DNA of 59,100 nucleotides. Source: Campylobacteraceae bacterium. GTDB lineage: Bacteria; Campylobacterota; Campylobacteria; Campylobacterales; Sulfurovaceae. Numbering within the stretch: the first letter of the stretch is position 1; the number at the start of each line of letters is the position of its first letter. Both the position numbers and the translations under genes were made by a program. The notes beneath the pieces are model-generated. The model ran no database searches. It saw only the letters and a program-made list of their open reading frames with translations, and was not told the origin of the DNA. Below, in pieces: positions 17,379 through 27,520 of the stretch. The stretch lies in contig JALXFN010000063.1 of the NCBI GenBank assembly GCA_027068975.1, positions 1 to 59,100 on the forward strand, written 5' to 3'.

Positions 17379-18140
17379 ATGAAAGATAAAATTTTTACAG
17401 AAACACCACCACAATCAACAGACTTTTGTATGTTGGACTACGACTGTGCCTATTTACCAAATAAAAGCGTACGAATGAGTTATAAACATATAGAAGAGGC
17501 AACACAAGAGTACAATACTGCTCTTATTCATCGTGGATGGCGTCGTTTTGGATGTTACTATTTTCATCCTATTTGTGAGGGGTGTAATGAATGTAAATCT
17601 TTGAGAATCGATGTTAATAACTTTCAGCTTCGTAAGTCTCAAAGAAAATCTATAAAACGAAATAAAGAGACAAAAATTATTATTCAAAAACCTACACTCT
17701 CACAAGAGCATATTGACCTATACAATAAGTACCATGCATTTAAACATAAAAAAGATGACTGGTCTCATAGAAATATCTCACCACGTGAATATAGAGAAAA
17801 TTTTGTAGAAGGTGCACATGACTTTGGAAAAGAAGTACTTTACATAAAAGATAATAAATTAATTGGTGTTGATTTAATTGATGTACTTGATGATGGGATA
17901 TCTTCCATATACTTCTATTATGATCCAGACTATCCTTCCCTTTCATTAGGAACCTACTCACTACTCTACCAAGTTGAACTTGCAAAAGTTTTAGAACTTC
18001 CATGGATATACTTAGGTTATTGGGTTGATGGTTGTAAAGCTTTTGCTTATAAACCAAAATTTCAACCATTAGAGGTATTAGATGGCTTTCCAGCGATTGA
18101 AGAAGTTGCAGAATGGAATCTTTTTTTAAATAAATCTTAA
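17379..18140 (+). CDS. bpt: Aspartate/glutamate leucyltransferase Bpt
   Basis: Adds leucine from Leu-tRNA to proteins with N-terminal Asp or Glu, feeding ClpS/ClpAP decay (N-end rule). The 253 residues show the N-terminal CAYLPNKSVRMSYKHI segment, the cysteine cluster CEGCNECKSLRI and the C-terminal phrase YLGYWVDGCKAFAYKPKF, all characteristic of the bacterial Ate/Bpt family. Upstream there is no ribosome site. A GATAAAAT box ends eight bases before the ATG, so the transcript may be leaderless. It is divergent from the trmN6-led operon. Confidence 0.92.
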   Translation: MKDKIFTETPPQSTDFCMLDYDCAYLPNKSVRMSYKHIEEATQEYNTALIHRGWRRFGCYYFHPICEGCNECKSLRIDVNNFQLRKSQRKSIKRNKETKIIIQKPTLSQEHIDLYNKYHAFKHKKDDWSHRNISPREYRENFVEGAHDFGKEVLYIKDNKLIGVDLIDVLDDGISSIYFYYDPDYPSLSLGTYSLLYQVELAKVLELPWIYLGYWVDGCKAFAYKPKFQPLEVLDGFPAIEEVAEWNLFLNKS

Positions 18141-18317
18141 ACTTAAAAGAGAAAAATATGTTATATAATATTATATAATGTTATTTTTTCACCACTTTAT
18201 CTACTAAAAGTGATTATTATCTACCTTCAATTAAAAAAATCTTAAAAAACTATTGTTATTTCTCTATTTTTTAGTCATAATAGTTACAAATAAAAACACA
18301 TTTAAGGAGATGGCTTA

Positions 18318-18848
18318 ATGAACACAAGAAATTTTTTAATGACAACTATTCTATCTACCCTATTATTAACCAACACTTTATCTGCACAAGGTACGACTTG
18401 TAAAGGAGGAAAATGTTTTATTGATATTTCTAAACTATCACCATCAAAAAATACTAAATCTAAAATGGATACTTTTAAAAACTTAAAAAATATCAACTTT
18501 ACTACTATAGATGACTCTTCATCTACCATAGTGTTAGACCATGAAAAATATGTTATGAGTGAAAATGAAAAAATAAACTATCTATTAAACAACGAGGCTC
18601 TTTATAATAGCGAAGACACCATTGTATTTGAGCATGACAAATATATAATGACTGAAGCTGAAAAAGAGACTTATAATATGAATGAACGTCTTGAAAAAGC
18701 TAAATTAGAACAAAATCTTATAGTACCAACTATGACATCTGAAGATAAAAATGCTGAAGAAATCATACTGCCTCATTCAGAACTTTATTGTGATAATTCT
18801 AAACAAGCAACATTTTATCCAGAATCAAACGAATATGAGTGTGTATAA
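18318..18848 (+). CDS. Secreted protein with two internal repeats and four cysteines
   Basis: 176 residues, family not recognised. A signal peptide (1-23, ending LSA) is followed by CKGGKC (Cys28, Cys33). Two copies of a ~20-residue repeat follow: TIVLDHEKYVMSENEK at about 70-85 and TIVFEHDKYIMTEAEK at about 101-116. Two more cysteines lie near the C-terminus, so two disulfides are possible. A strong AAGGAG site is nine bases before the ATG. It is single, between bpt and a bidirectional terminator, with a 177-bp AT-rich upstream region. Confidence 0.7.
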   Translation: MNTRNFLMTTILSTLLLTNTLSAQGTTCKGGKCFIDISKLSPSKNTKSKMDTFKNLKNINFTTIDDSSSTIVLDHEKYVMSENEKINYLLNNEALYNSEDTIVFEHDKYIMTEAEKETYNMNERLEKAKLEQNLIVPTMTSEDKNAEEIILPHSELYCDNSKQATFYPESNEYECV

Positions 18849-18851
18849 ACT

Positions 18852-18876
18852 ATAAAACCCATATTATGGGTTTTAT
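18852..18876. terminator. Bidirectional rho-independent terminator
   Basis: A perfect 12-bp inverted repeat (ATAAAACCCATA / TATGGGTTTTAT) around a single centre base, AT-rich at both outer ends, lies between the convergent secreted-protein gene and purL. The purL stop codon lies within it. It can stop transcription from both sides. Confidence 0.8.
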
Positions 18877-21101
18877 ATGTCTTGCTCCACAACCTCTTTA
18901 AAACTCTTAAAATACGTTGCATTAAGTGTTTCTAGTTTCATCTCGACATCGTTAATTTTAACAATGTCTCCACCAACTTTACCAATAATATCAGTAGAGA
19001 GATCAAGCTCTTTTGCCATGGCTATGACAGCTTCCATATTCTCCTTAGAACTCACCTCTAGTATAGCCCTAGATTGAGACTCTTCAAAAATAGCTCTTTT
19101 ATCATCAAGTCGTATTCCTGCAACCACACCACGACCCGATACAGCTGCCATTTTTGCTAAGGCAATAGCAATTCCCCCAGAACTTAAATCTTTGGCTGAC
19201 TCCAAAAGACCTTTTGCATTAGCATCAATAACAAGCTTCCAAAGAGCCAACTCTTTTTTATAGTCAATATCAGCAAGTGAGCCTGTAGTTTCACCAAACA
19301 ACTCTTTAATATAAAGAGAACCACCAAACTCTGCTCTTGTATCACCTATCAGAATCAGATGATTCTCATCTTCTTGGAAGAAAGAGGCTAAAACTCTGTT
19401 TTCATCTTCATTCAGTCCAACCATGGCAATGGAAGGTGTTGGAAAAACAGAAACCCCATTGGTTTCATTATAAAGAGATACATTTCCTGAAACAACTGGG
19501 GTATTAAGTGCTAAACAAGCCTCTTTAATACCCTCACAAGCCTCTGCAAATTGCCACATAACCTCTGGATTTTCAGGGTTACCAAAGTTCAGACAGTCAG
19601 TAATAGAGAGTGGTCTAGCACCTGACATTGCAACATTACGTCCTGACTCCATTACAGCCAATGCTCCACCTTTATGAGGGTCAACATAACAGTAACGTGG
19701 GTTACAATCAGTAGACATCGCCAGAGCTTTACCATTTTCCTTAATTCTAATCGAAGAGGCATCTAAACTTCCTGGTGCTTTGGTGGTGTTGGTCTGTACC
19801 ATTGAGTCATATTGGTCATATATCCAAGCTTTATCAACCACTTCCATAGAACCTAAAAGCTTCTCAAACGCTACTTGATTATCCACTTTTTCATAAGAGT
19901 CTATACTCTTACTACTAATCTCATCTAAATATTTAGGTCGAGATGTTGGTCTATCTAAAATAGGAGCCTCTTCACTTACTGGTGCAATTGGCATATCACA
20001 CACTCTCTCACCATGCCACATAAGCTCCATACGACCTGTGTCTGTTACTTCACCAATCACAGCAACATCTAAGTCCCACTTTTCAAAAATGTCAATAACC
20101 TCTTGCTCTTTACCTTTTTTAACACATACCAGCATACGCTCTTGAGACTCTGAAAGCATAAAATCATACGGAGTCATTCCCTCTTCTCTTGCAGGAACTT
20201 GGTCTAAGTTCATAATCATACCTGAACCAGATTTACCTGCCATCTCAAATGCAGATGAAGTTAATCCTGCTGCACCCATATCTTGTATTCCTACAACCAC
20301 ATCTTTAGTTTTAAAGAGTTCAAGACAAGCTTCAAGTAAAAGTTTTTCTATAAATGGGTCACCCACTTGTACTGTTGGACGTAGAGATTTTGACTCTTCT
20401 GTAAATGAGTCTGAACTCATTACTGCACCACCAAGTCCATCACGTCCTGTTTTTGAACCAACATACATTACAGTGTTGCCAATACCCTCTGCAATTCCAA
20501 GGAAAATTTCATCTGCTTTACAGATACCTAAGGCAAAAGCATTTACTAAGATGTTACCATTATAAGAGTCATCAAACGAACATTCACCACCAATGGTTGG
20601 AACCCCCATACAGTTTCCATAACCACCAATCCCCTCAGTTACCCCTTTTACTAAGTGTCTTTGGTATTTAGAAGTTTGGTCTTGATTGACAATATTACCA
20701 AAACGTAAAGCGTTCATATTTGCCACAGGTCTAGCACCCATGGTAAATACATCTCTTAAAATTCCACCCACACCAGTAGCAGCACCTTGGTATGGCTCTA
20801 TAAATGATGGGTGGTTATGTGACTCCATCTTAAATACTGCAGCCATGCCACCACCAATATCAATAACACCAGCATTTTCTCCAGGTCCTTGAATCACCCA
20901 CGGAGCTTTTGTAGGAAAACCATTTAAATACTTTTTACTTGACTTATAAGAACAGTGTTCAGACCACATAGCTGAAAATATACCAAGCTCTACAATGTTT
21001 GGATGTCTACCGTCCAATATCTCTAATATATGAGTGTACTCTTCTTGACTAAGTTTATGTGTTTTTAATACTTCATCTAAGTTTTCTAATGGTTTTGACA
21101 T
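18873..21101 (-). CDS. purL: Phosphoribosylformylglycinamidine synthase subunit PurL
   Basis: ATP-dependent amidation of FGAR to FGAM in purine synthesis, using ammonia from PurQ. The 742 residues match the small (Gram-positive/archaeal) Pur[14 protein letters not shown] near the N-terminus, [15 protein letters not shown], the ATP-binding [21 protein letters not shown] and the second-half [13 protein letters not shown]. No PurQ or PurS gene is in the window. It stands alone on the minus strand with a 145-bp gap to the divergent spermidine gene. Confidence 0.97.
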   Translation of the reverse strand: MSKPLENLDEVLKTHKLSQEEYTHILEILDGRHPNIVELGIFSAMWSEHCSYKSSKKYLNGFPTKAPWVIQGPGENAGVIDIGGGMAAVFKMESHNHPSFIEPYQGAATGVGGILRDVFTMGARPVANMNALRFGNIVNQDQTSKYQRHLVKGVTEGIGGYGNCMGVPTIGGECSFDDSYNGNILVNAFALGICKADEIFLGIAEGIGNTVMYVGSKTGRDGLGGAVMSSDSFTEESKSLRPTVQVGDPFIEKLLLEACLELFKTKDVVVGIQDMGAAGLTSSAFEMAGKSGSGMIMNLDQVPAREEGMTPYDFMLSESQERMLVCVKKGKEQEVIDIFEKWDLDVAVIGEVTDTGRMELMWHGERVCDMPIAPVSEEAPILDRPTSRPKYLDEISSKSIDSYEKVDNQVAFEKLLGSMEVVDKAWIYDQYDSMVQTNTTKAPGSLDASSIRIKENGKALAMSTDCNPRYCYVDPHKGGALAVMESGRNVAMSGARPLSITDCLNFGNPENPEVMWQFAEACEGIKEACLALNTPVVSGNVSLYNETNGVSVFPTPSIAMVGLNEDENRVLASFFQEDENHLILIGDTRAEFGGSLYIKELFGETTGSLADIDYKKELALWKLVIDANAKGLLESAKDLSSGGIAIALAKMAAVSGRGVVAGIRLDDKRAIFEESQSRAILEVSSKENMEAVIAMAKELDLSTDIIGKVGGDIVKINDVEMKLETLNATYFKSFKEVVEQDI

Positions 21102-21246
21102 ACTTTTATATTCCTATTATATGGGTGTTTTTTTCTGCGTTATTTTAGTTAAAATGTGCTAAATATGGGTTGAAAAACATAAATAATCATTTTTTTGAAT
21201 AATATATGTATAATTTTGAAAAAGTAGAACCCTAAAAGGAATAAAT

Positions 21247-22437
21247 ATGTCAAAAAAAACTCTAATCATTGGTGCAGGTGGTGTTGGTAATGTTGTAGCT
21301 TTTAAATGTGCTATGAACAGTAAAACTTTTGGAGAAATCACCCTAGCCAGTAGGACGCTTAGCAAATGTGATGCCATTGCAAAAAATGTAAAAGAAAAAG
21401 TAGGTGTAGAGATAAAGACTGCTGCTGTAGATGCTGACTCCATACCTGAACTTATAGTACTCTTTAAAGAGTTAAGCCCTGACATCGTCATTAACGTTGC
21501 TCTTCCCTACCAAGACTTAACTATTATGGATGCCTGTACAGCATGTAAGATTGACTACCTAGACACAGCCAACTATGAACACCCAGACACAGCTAAATTT
21601 GAATACAAAGAGCAGTGGGCAAGAGATGATGCATTTAAAAAAGCGAATATAATGGGGTTACTAGGGAGTGGTTTTGACCCAGGCGTGACCAATGTCTTTT
21701 GTGCCTATGCTCAAAAACACTACTTTGACGAAATCCATACCATAGATATACTTGACTGTAACGCAGGTGACCATGGCTATCCATTTGCCACCAACTTTAA
21801 CCCTGAAATTAATCTGCGTGAGGTAAGTGCCAATGGTCGTTACTGGGAAAATGGTAAATGGATAGAGACAAAACCCATGGAAATCATGCAAGTTTGGGAC
21901 TACCCAGAAATAGGAAAAAAAGATTCATATTTACTTTACCATGAAGAGATGGAGTCTCTAGTTAAACATATTAAGGGTTTAAAACGAATACGATTTTTTA
22001 TGACCTTTGGAGAAAGTTACCTAACCCACATGAAATGTTTAGAAAATGTAGGAATGCTAGGTATCAAAGAGATAGAACACAAAGGTATGAAAATAGTCCC
22101 TATGGAGTTTTTATCTACCCTACTCCCTGACCCTGCCTCTTTAGGTGAAAGAACAAAAGGTAAAACAAATATTGGTATCTATGCCAAAGGTATAAAAGAT
22201 GGTAAGGAGAGAACCATTTACATCTACCAAGTAAGCGACCATGAAAAGTGTTATGAGGAGGTCTTAAGCCAAGGGGTAAGCTACACCACAGGTGTACCAG
22301 CAATGATAGGAGCGAAGCTTATGTTAGAAGGTAAATGGCAAGGAAAAGGTATCTTTAACATGGAAGAGTTTGACCCTGACCCTTTTATGGAGGAGTTAAT
22401 GATTCAAGGCTTACCTTGGAAGATAGAAGAGAGATAA
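21247..22437 (+). CDS. Carboxynorspermidine/carboxyspermidine dehydrogenase
   Basis: Member of the saccharopine dehydrogenase family. In Campylobacter the orthologous type joins aspartate semialdehyde with putrescine or diaminopropane by NADPH reduction, the alternative spermidine route. The 396 residues have the Rossmann motif IGAGGVGNVVA, the phrases ASRTLSKC and YLDTANYEHPD, and the active region GFDPGVTNVFCAYAQ. The decarboxylase partner is not in the window. An AAAGGA ribosome site precedes the ATG. Transcription probably ends at the hairpin at 22490. Confidence 0.92.
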   Translation: MSKKTLIIGAGGVGNVVAFKCAMNSKTFGEITLASRTLSKCDAIAKNVKEKVGVEIKTAAVDADSIPELIVLFKELSPDIVINVALPYQDLTIMDACTACKIDYLDTANYEHPDTAKFEYKEQWARDDAFKKANIMGLLGSGFDPGVTNVFCAYAQKHYFDEIHTIDILDCNAGDHGYPFATNFNPEINLREVSANGRYWENGKWIETKPMEIMQVWDYPEIGKKDSYLLYHEEMESLVKHIKGLKRIRFFMTFGESYLTHMKCLENVGMLGIKEIEHKGMKIVPMEFLSTLLPDPASLGERTKGKTNIGIYAKGIKDGKERTIYIYQVSDHEKCYEEVLSQGVSYTTGVPAMIGAKLMLEGKWQGKGIFNMEEFDPDPFMEELMIQGLPWKIEER

Positions 22438-22489
22438 CAAAAATAAACATGAACACTATATTTTATACCTCATAAAATATAAAAATTAT

Positions 22490-22517
22490 GATGTTTAACA
22501 TGATTAAACATCTTTTT
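22490..22517 (+). terminator. Rho-independent terminator
   Basis: A perfect 9-bp stem (GATGTTTAA / TTAAACATC) with a 5-base loop and a run of five T follows the dehydrogenase gene by about 50 bp. A second, AT-only perfect 10-bp inverted repeat lies just before it at 22457-22481. Confidence 0.75.
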
Positions 22518-22626
22518 AAAAAAAATTTGATTTTTCTTTAATTTGGCTCATATTTGTCACATTTTTATCCCATTTTCTTAATAATATATAAATATAAAAA
22601 ATTAAATAAATATAGGAGAATGAATT

Positions 22627-23022
22627 ATGACCATAGCACTAGATAAAAACTACTACAACCAAAATTGTGATGAACAACTAAGCAAAGAAGAATTACTATT
22701 TTTTAAACAAGAGCTAGAGAGACAAAAAGAGAAAATTCAAAAAAATTTAGATAAAAAAATAAAAGAGTTAAATAACTATGATGAAGCAAAAGATGAAGCT
22801 GACCATGCTACTATAGCTATAGATAATCTAACAAGTAATACCATTTTAAGAGAGCAAGAGAAAACATTAATTAAAATACAAAGAAGTCTCAATAAAATTG
22901 CCTTAGGAACATATGGTGTTTGTACCATGTGTGAAGAGAAAATAAATATAGAGAGACTTAAAATTCAAATGTTCTCTGAGCATTGTGTCTCTTGTAGAAA
23001 TGAGCTTGATAATCGAAAATAA
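22627..23022 (+). CDS. DksA/TraR-type zinc-finger regulator
   Basis: 131 residues with a long helical hairpin (about 20-90, KEELLFFKQELERQKEKIQK) and a C-terminal C4 zinc finger CTMC...HCVSC. This is the DksA build, in which the coiled coil enters the RNA polymerase secondary channel and alters promoter choice with ppGpp. The coiled-coil tip has DEAKDEADHA, consistent with the acidic tip residues of DksA. A clear AGGAGA ribosome site precedes the ATG. Monocistronic between two terminator hairpins. Confidence 0.88.
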   Translation: MTIALDKNYYNQNCDEQLSKEELLFFKQELERQKEKIQKNLDKKIKELNNYDEAKDEADHATIAIDNLTSNTILREQEKTLIKIQRSLNKIALGTYGVCTMCEEKINIERLKIQMFSEHCVSCRNELDNRK

Positions 23023-23037
23023 TTAATCAAATATCTT

Positions 23038-23068
23038 AAATCATACAGTGCCAAGCAGTGTATGATTT
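23038..23068. terminator. Bidirectional terminator between dksA-like gene and murA
   Basis: A perfect 10-bp inverted repeat (AAATCATACA / TGTATGATTT) with an 11-base loop, in the 61-bp gap between the convergent genes. Confidence 0.65.
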
Positions 23069-23083
23069 ATCTATTATCCATCA

Positions 23084-24346
23084 CTACTCACTCAAACGTG
23101 AAATATCTGCTCCTAGTGAAGCCAGTTTTCCCTCTAAATTATCATACCCTCTATCAAGATGATAAATTCTATGAACATTGGTTGTTCCATTAGCAACTAA
23201 ACCTGCTAAAACCAAAGCTGAACTTGCACGTAAATCTGTTGCCATAACATCAGCACCATATAACTCTACTACAGGATTAACAGCTGCTATTGAACCTTTT
23301 AGCCAAATGTCTGCACCCAAACGATTAAGCTCACTCACATGCATGAAACGATTTTCAAAAAGTCGCTCTTCTATCACACTTTCACCTATTGCCATCGTTG
23401 CTACTGCCATAAATTGTGCCTGCATATCGGTAGGAAACCCTGGGTACTCGGTAGTAATAAGGCTTACTGGTTTAAGACGACTGTTTCCATGTATGGTTAT
23501 CTTTTCATCCTCTATCTCAAAAGTACAACCCATCGCTTTAAGTTTATCTATAGAGGCATCGATATGTGTTGGATTTACCTTTTCAAGTGTAATGGTCGAA
23601 GCTGTAATGGCTGCTGCACAAAGATAAGTTCCAGCCTCTATTCTATCAGGAATAATCTCTACATCTTTAAAAGTTAAAGTTTTTTGACCTGTTCCCTCTA
23701 TGGTAATTTCAGAAGTACCAATACCCTCTATTTTAACACCTGCATCAGCTATCATTTCACAAAGTTGTACTATCTCTGGCTCTTTTGCTGCATTGATTAT
23801 GGTTGTTGTACCATGTGCCAAAGCTGCTGCCATAACGATATTTTCTGTTCCACCTACAGTAATTTTATCAAAAACTATTTTAGCACCTTGCAATCCGTTT
23901 GGAGCTTCAGCTCTTACATATCCACCTTTTATCTCTATGATTGCACCCATAGCTTCTAACGCTGTTAAGTGTAAGTCAATAGGACGCTGACCAATGGCAC
24001 AACCACCAGGTAGACTCACTTCACACTCACCAAACCTTGCCAACAGTGGACCTAGAACCAAAATAGAGGCTCTCATCTGAGAGACTATCTCATAAACTGC
24101 TTTAGTGGAGTTCATGGTTCCATTGTCAATATTGGCTACCGTATCGTTATGCTCAACGGTTCCACCTAAAATATCTAAGAGTTTAAGCAGTGTTCTAATG
24201 TCAACTACATTGGGAAGATTTGTCAATTTTACAGGTTTGTCAGACAGAATAGTTGCAGCTATAACAGGGAGGGCTGAATTTTTTGCACCAGAGATTTGAA
24301 TGGAACCAGAAAGCTTAGCCCCACCTTTTATTTTTAAATAATCCAT
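23084..24346 (-). CDS. murA: UDP-N-acetylglucosamine 1-carboxyvinyltransferase MurA
   Basis: First committed step of peptidoglycan synthesis, adding enolpyruvate from PEP to UDP-GlcNAc; target of fosfomycin. The 420 residues show the N-terminal [20 protein letters not shown], the catalytic loop [16 protein letters not shown] with Cys116 (fosfomycin-sensitive type, not the Asp variant), and the C-terminal [13 protein letters not shown]. Length is normal. Single gene between the convergent dksA-like gene and a divergent unknown gene. Confidence 0.97.
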   Translation of the reverse strand: MDYLKIKGGAKLSGSIQISGAKNSALPVIAATILSDKPVKLTNLPNVVDIRTLLKLLDILGGTVEHNDTVANIDNGTMNSTKAVYEIVSQMRASILVLGPLLARFGECEVSLPGGCAIGQRPIDLHLTALEAMGAIIEIKGGYVRAEAPNGLQGAKIVFDKITVGGTENIVMAAALAHGTTTIINAAKEPEIVQLCEMIADAGVKIEGIGTSEITIEGTGQKTLTFKDVEIIPDRIEAGTYLCAAAITASTITLEKVNPTHIDASIDKLKAMGCTFEIEDEKITIHGNSRLKPVSLITTEYPGFPTDMQAQFMAVATMAIGESVIEERLFENRFMHVSELNRLGADIWLKGSIAAVNPVVELYGADVMATDLRASSALVLAGLVANGTTNVHRIYHLDRGYDNLEGKLASLGADISRLSE

Positions 24347-24466
24347 TTTTAATTATATCCATTTAATATTATTTTTTTTATTTTCACCTAATTTTATCTA
24401 AAATATGTTAATTATAGTATATAATATATTTATGTTAATTCAAATACGTAAAGAAAGGATAAGTTA

Positions 24467-24934
24467 TTGAGCACTCCAGATAAATTAAGTAGCCTAATAG
24501 ATCAAGTTGAACAGAAGTTGGACAGTAACTCTTATCATAATTCATCAGGACTAGATCTACGTAAAGAAAACCTAAAAACTTTAGAGTTTCTTTATAATAA
24601 GTTAGAGATATCTAAAAAACATGATAATTTTGAAACTGTTTTTGAATATAAAGCCATGAACTTATCTGGCATAGGTCTTAAAAAAGAAGATTTTGCAGAA
24701 ATTCGTAAAGGTAAATATATTCAAATTATCTCTATTTCTTACCAATTTAATGAGAAGGGAAAGCGTATTGCTAAAAACTCTTCACTTGGATATTTTGGAA
24801 AATCTGACAACCTAGAACCAGAGCTTAAAAGAGATATTATAGAGTTTGTACTTAGATGGCGTTATGAAAAGGCTTTTCAACATACAGAGCATTATGAACT
24901 ACTACTCCAAAAATTAGATAAAAAAATTCTTTAA
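24467..24934 (+). CDS. Uncharacterised cytoplasmic protein
   Basis: 155 residues starting at TTG, preceded by AAAGGAT seven bases upstream; the first in-frame ATG is too far inside to be the start. Predicted mostly helical with a small central beta region (YIQIISISYQFNEKGKRI) and a C-terminal helix (IIEFVLRWRYEKAFQHTEHY). No family was recognised. It may be co-transcribed with the next small gene (79-bp gap) and the helicase gene. Confidence 0.65.
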   Translation: MSTPDKLSSLIDQVEQKLDSNSYHNSSGLDLRKENLKTLEFLYNKLEISKKHDNFETVFEYKAMNLSGIGLKKEDFAEIRKGKYIQIISISYQFNEKGKRIAKNSSLGYFGKSDNLEPELKRDIIEFVLRWRYEKAFQHTEHYELLLQKLDKKIL

Positions 24935-25013
24935 ATTCTATTTGGGATTTAATATCTAAACAACTCTAAACATAATTTTGGATAAAGTTTGATATTAAAT
25001 TCAAAGGAAATAG

Positions 25014-25349
25014 ATGCAGATTGATTTAACACCTAAAGCACTTTTATCTCAACTTGGTTATAGCAACACTGAAAGTTCTATGAACCAAATGGAAAAGACA
25101 ATTAATAATACAAATGGTTTTGATGAGTTTTCAAAACATCTTTTAGCATTACATGATGGACTGGCACATTTAAAAGGCTTTGTCGCACTCTCTAACTCTA
25201 AAAATGTATTTAAGATTAAATGTTCAGAAGATGTATCTAAAGAGATACAAGATGAATTTACAACACTTGTTGAAAACTGGGCAAAAAAATATAAAATAAA
25301 TATTGAAAAAGTAATAAAAAAACCTACCTACTATATTCTTGGTAAATAA
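25014..25349 (+). CDS. Small uncharacterised protein upstream of helicase
   Basis: 111 residues, no family recognised. It is helical in the first half (DEFSKHLLALHDGLAHLKGFVALS) and beta/alpha in the second. The stop is three bases before the helicase ATG, so the two are translated from one transcript, and a link to DNA metabolism is possible but only by position. AAAGGA precedes the ATG. Confidence 0.65.
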   Translation: MQIDLTPKALLSQLGYSNTESSMNQMEKTINNTNGFDEFSKHLLALHDGLAHLKGFVALSNSKNVFKIKCSEDVSKEIQDEFTTLVENWAKKYKINIEKVIKKPTYYILGK

Positions 25350-25352
25350 TTT

Positions 25353-27377
25353 ATGCCACTTAGCACGCTTAATGAAGAGCAGCTAAGTGCTGCTACTGCA
25401 CCCATGGGCAATAACCTAATTATTGCTTCTGCAGGTACGGGAAAAACATCTACTATCGTCGGAAGAATAGGTCATCTACTGCATAATGGATACGACCCTT
25501 CAAAAATACTTCTTTTAACTTTTACCAATAAAGCAGCTGGAGAGATGTTGGCTCGAGTTGGTCGATACTTTCCCTCAAATGTTGTAAAGAAGATTGAATC
25601 TGGAACCTTTCATGCTGTTAGTTACAGATGGTTAAAAGAGATGGATACAAAAGTTACACTAAAACAACCAGGTGAGTTAAAAACACTCTTTCGTTCTGTC
25701 TATGAAAAGCGTCATATAAAACGTCTAAATTTAGATACAGAAGCTTTTTCTGCTACTTATTTATATGAGCAATATAGCCTTTATCAAAATGCCTCTTTAG
25801 ATGGTTTTGATGTTTGGTTTTTAGAGCGATATCCTGACCATAAACCACTTATTGACATTTATATGAATATTATAGATGAGTTTGAAGAGACTAAAGATAA
25901 GTATGGTTTTGTCTCTTTTAATGACCTACTTTTAAAAATGAAACAACATCTTGAAGAGAATGGTCGAGACCTTATAGAAGTTTTAGTAGATGAATACCAA
26001 GACACCAATACTTTACAGAGTGCATTAATAGATTCAATGAAGCCAAACTCACTTTTTTGTGTAGGAGATTATGACCAAAGTATCTATGCTTTTAATGGTG
26101 CAAACATACAAAATATTGCTACTTTTGGAAAACGATACTCAGATGCAACTGTTTTTACTTTAGACAAAAATTATCGTTCATCTGCGAGTATATTAGCACT
26201 TGCAAATAAGGTTATAGAAATCAATGAAAGAATTTATCCTAAAAAATTAGTAGTAACTAAAATAGGGAAGAATCAGCCCCCTAAACTACTTATGTATAAT
26301 GAACTTTTTGACCAATATCAGTCCATAGCTAAAACCATAAAAAAGACCTATACTCCCACAAAAGAGATAGCTGTTATATTTAGAAATAATGCTTCTGCTG
26401 ATGGTATTGAGGCCAGTTTACGAGAACTTGGAATTGCTTCTAAAAGAAAAGGTGGAAACAGTTTTTTTGAAGCTAAAGAGGTAAAATTTTTACTTGATGT
26501 CTGCTCTTTAATGGTAAATCCAAAAGATATGATGGCATTTATTCATATTTTTGAGTATGGTAAAGGAGTTGGTACTGCTTTGGCTAAAGAGATGTTCGAG
26601 TGTTTTATCCATTTTGGAGAGGGACATCTTTTTGTAGGTATGATGAACCCTAGAGTTTTTAACCTCCCTAAACTAAACCCAAACAAAAACTTACAGCTCG
26701 GACTCTTTGACGATGATAGTGAAATAGGTTCAGTAACCCGTTTTTCTCATATGGATTTAGATGAGAAGATACGTTCACACCCTATTCTTAAACACCCTAA
26801 GCTAACTGCTGATGGTGTTGAATTTTTTAAAATGTATTATGAGTTTGTTCGTTCTGTAAATACGGTTAAACAACCTAAAACGCTACTTATAAAACTTATA
26901 AACTCTCCTCTTTACCAATTTTTAGTAGAGCAACTCTCAAACCAAAGAGGAAAATTAAAGTCAGGTGAGATAGACACAGACAAAAAGAACTTAGCCAAAG
27001 AGCGTATAGCTAGAAAAGCACGACTCTTAAGTGATTTAGCCTCACACTACAATGAGACTGAACGCTTTGTAAATGCCATGGTTTTAGGTGGTAATGAACT
27101 AAGTGAAGGTGATGGAGTCAACCTTTTAAGTATTCATGCAAGTAAAGGTTTAGAGTTTTTAGAGGTTTATGTCGTAGACCTTATGGATGGAAGATTCCCA
27201 AATACTAAACTCATGGGAAAAGGTGGAAGCTTAGATGAAGAGAGACGGCTTTTTTATGTAGCTGTAACTCGTGCAAAGGAGAAACTATACCTCTCTTATG
27301 CAAAATCAGACAGGGTTAAAAAACTAGATTTTAAACCCTCACCTTTTTTGTATGAAGCTGGATTGTTGAAGAGGTAA
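25353..27377 (+). CDS. uvrD: UvrD/PcrA/Rep-type superfamily 1A DNA helicase
   Basis: 3'-5' DNA helicase used in repair and in clearing protein-DNA blocks. The 674 residues hold the Q motif LNEEQLSAATAP, Walker A ASAGTGKTST (25-34), motif Ia LLTFTNKAAGEML, Walker B DEYQDTN (about 213-219), motif III GDYDQSIYAFNGA, motif IV YRSS, motif V VNLLSIHASKGLEF and motif VI RRLFYVAVTRAKEKLYLSY. The length is slightly below UvrD and close to Rep/PcrA, so the exact type is uncertain. No nuclease domain is fused. Confidence 0.93.
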   Translation: MPLSTLNEEQLSAATAPMGNNLIIASAGTGKTSTIVGRIGHLLHNGYDPSKILLLTFTNKAAGEMLARVGRYFPSNVVKKIESGTFHAVSYRWLKEMDTKVTLKQPGELKTLFRSVYEKRHIKRLNLDTEAFSATYLYEQYSLYQNASLDGFDVWFLERYPDHKPLIDIYMNIIDEFEETKDKYGFVSFNDLLLKMKQHLEENGRDLIEVLVDEYQDTNTLQSALIDSMKPNSLFCVGDYDQSIYAFNGANIQNIATFGKRYSDATVFTLDKNYRSSASILALANKVIEINERIYPKKLVVTKIGKNQPPKLLMYNELFDQYQSIAKTIKKTYTPTKEIAVIFRNNASADGIEASLRELGIASKRKGGNSFFEAKEVKFLLDVCSLMVNPKDMMAFIHIFEYGKGVGTALAKEMFECFIHFGEGHLFVGMMNPRVFNLPKLNPNKNLQLGLFDDDSEIGSVTRFSHMDLDEKIRSHPILKHPKLTADGVEFFKMYYEFVRSVNTVKQPKTLLIKLINSPLYQFLVEQLSNQRGKLKSGEIDTDKKNLAKERIARKARLLSDLASHYNETERFVNAMVLGGNELSEGDGVNLLSIHASKGLEFLEVYVVDLMDGRFPNTKLMGKGGSLDEERRLFYVAVTRAKEKLYLSYAKSDRVKKLDFKPSPFLYEAGLLKR

Positions 27378-27451
27378 CTTGACTTTCGTAGCTAAATCCA
27401 AACAATAGAGTGCTATCCCTAAATTTGGTAAAGAATCAACCTACTTTCTGC

Positions 27452-27457
27452 TATAAT
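27452..27457 (+). promoter_or_regulatory. Extended -10 promoter box
   Basis: TATAAT preceded by TG and one base (TGCTATAAT) lies about 64 bp before the thioredoxin-like lipoprotein ATG. No convincing -35 box is seen, as usual in Campylobacterota. The expected transcript would begin near 27464 and include an imperfect hairpin at 27473-27496. Confidence 0.6.
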
Positions 27458-27520
27458 AAGTCTAATAAGCTAAGTTCGATGCTATTACATCAAACTCAGG
27501 TTAATAATTAAGGAAAAAAT

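Noticed and set aside
22542-22558. Sigma-54-like promoter (TTGGC ... TTGTC) before the dksA-like gene
   Set aside because: The invariant GC of the -12 element is missing at the required 10-bp spacing from GG.
23178-24299. Several plus-strand frames opposite murA
   Set aside because: All lie antisense to the strongly conserved murA frame; long shadows are expected there.
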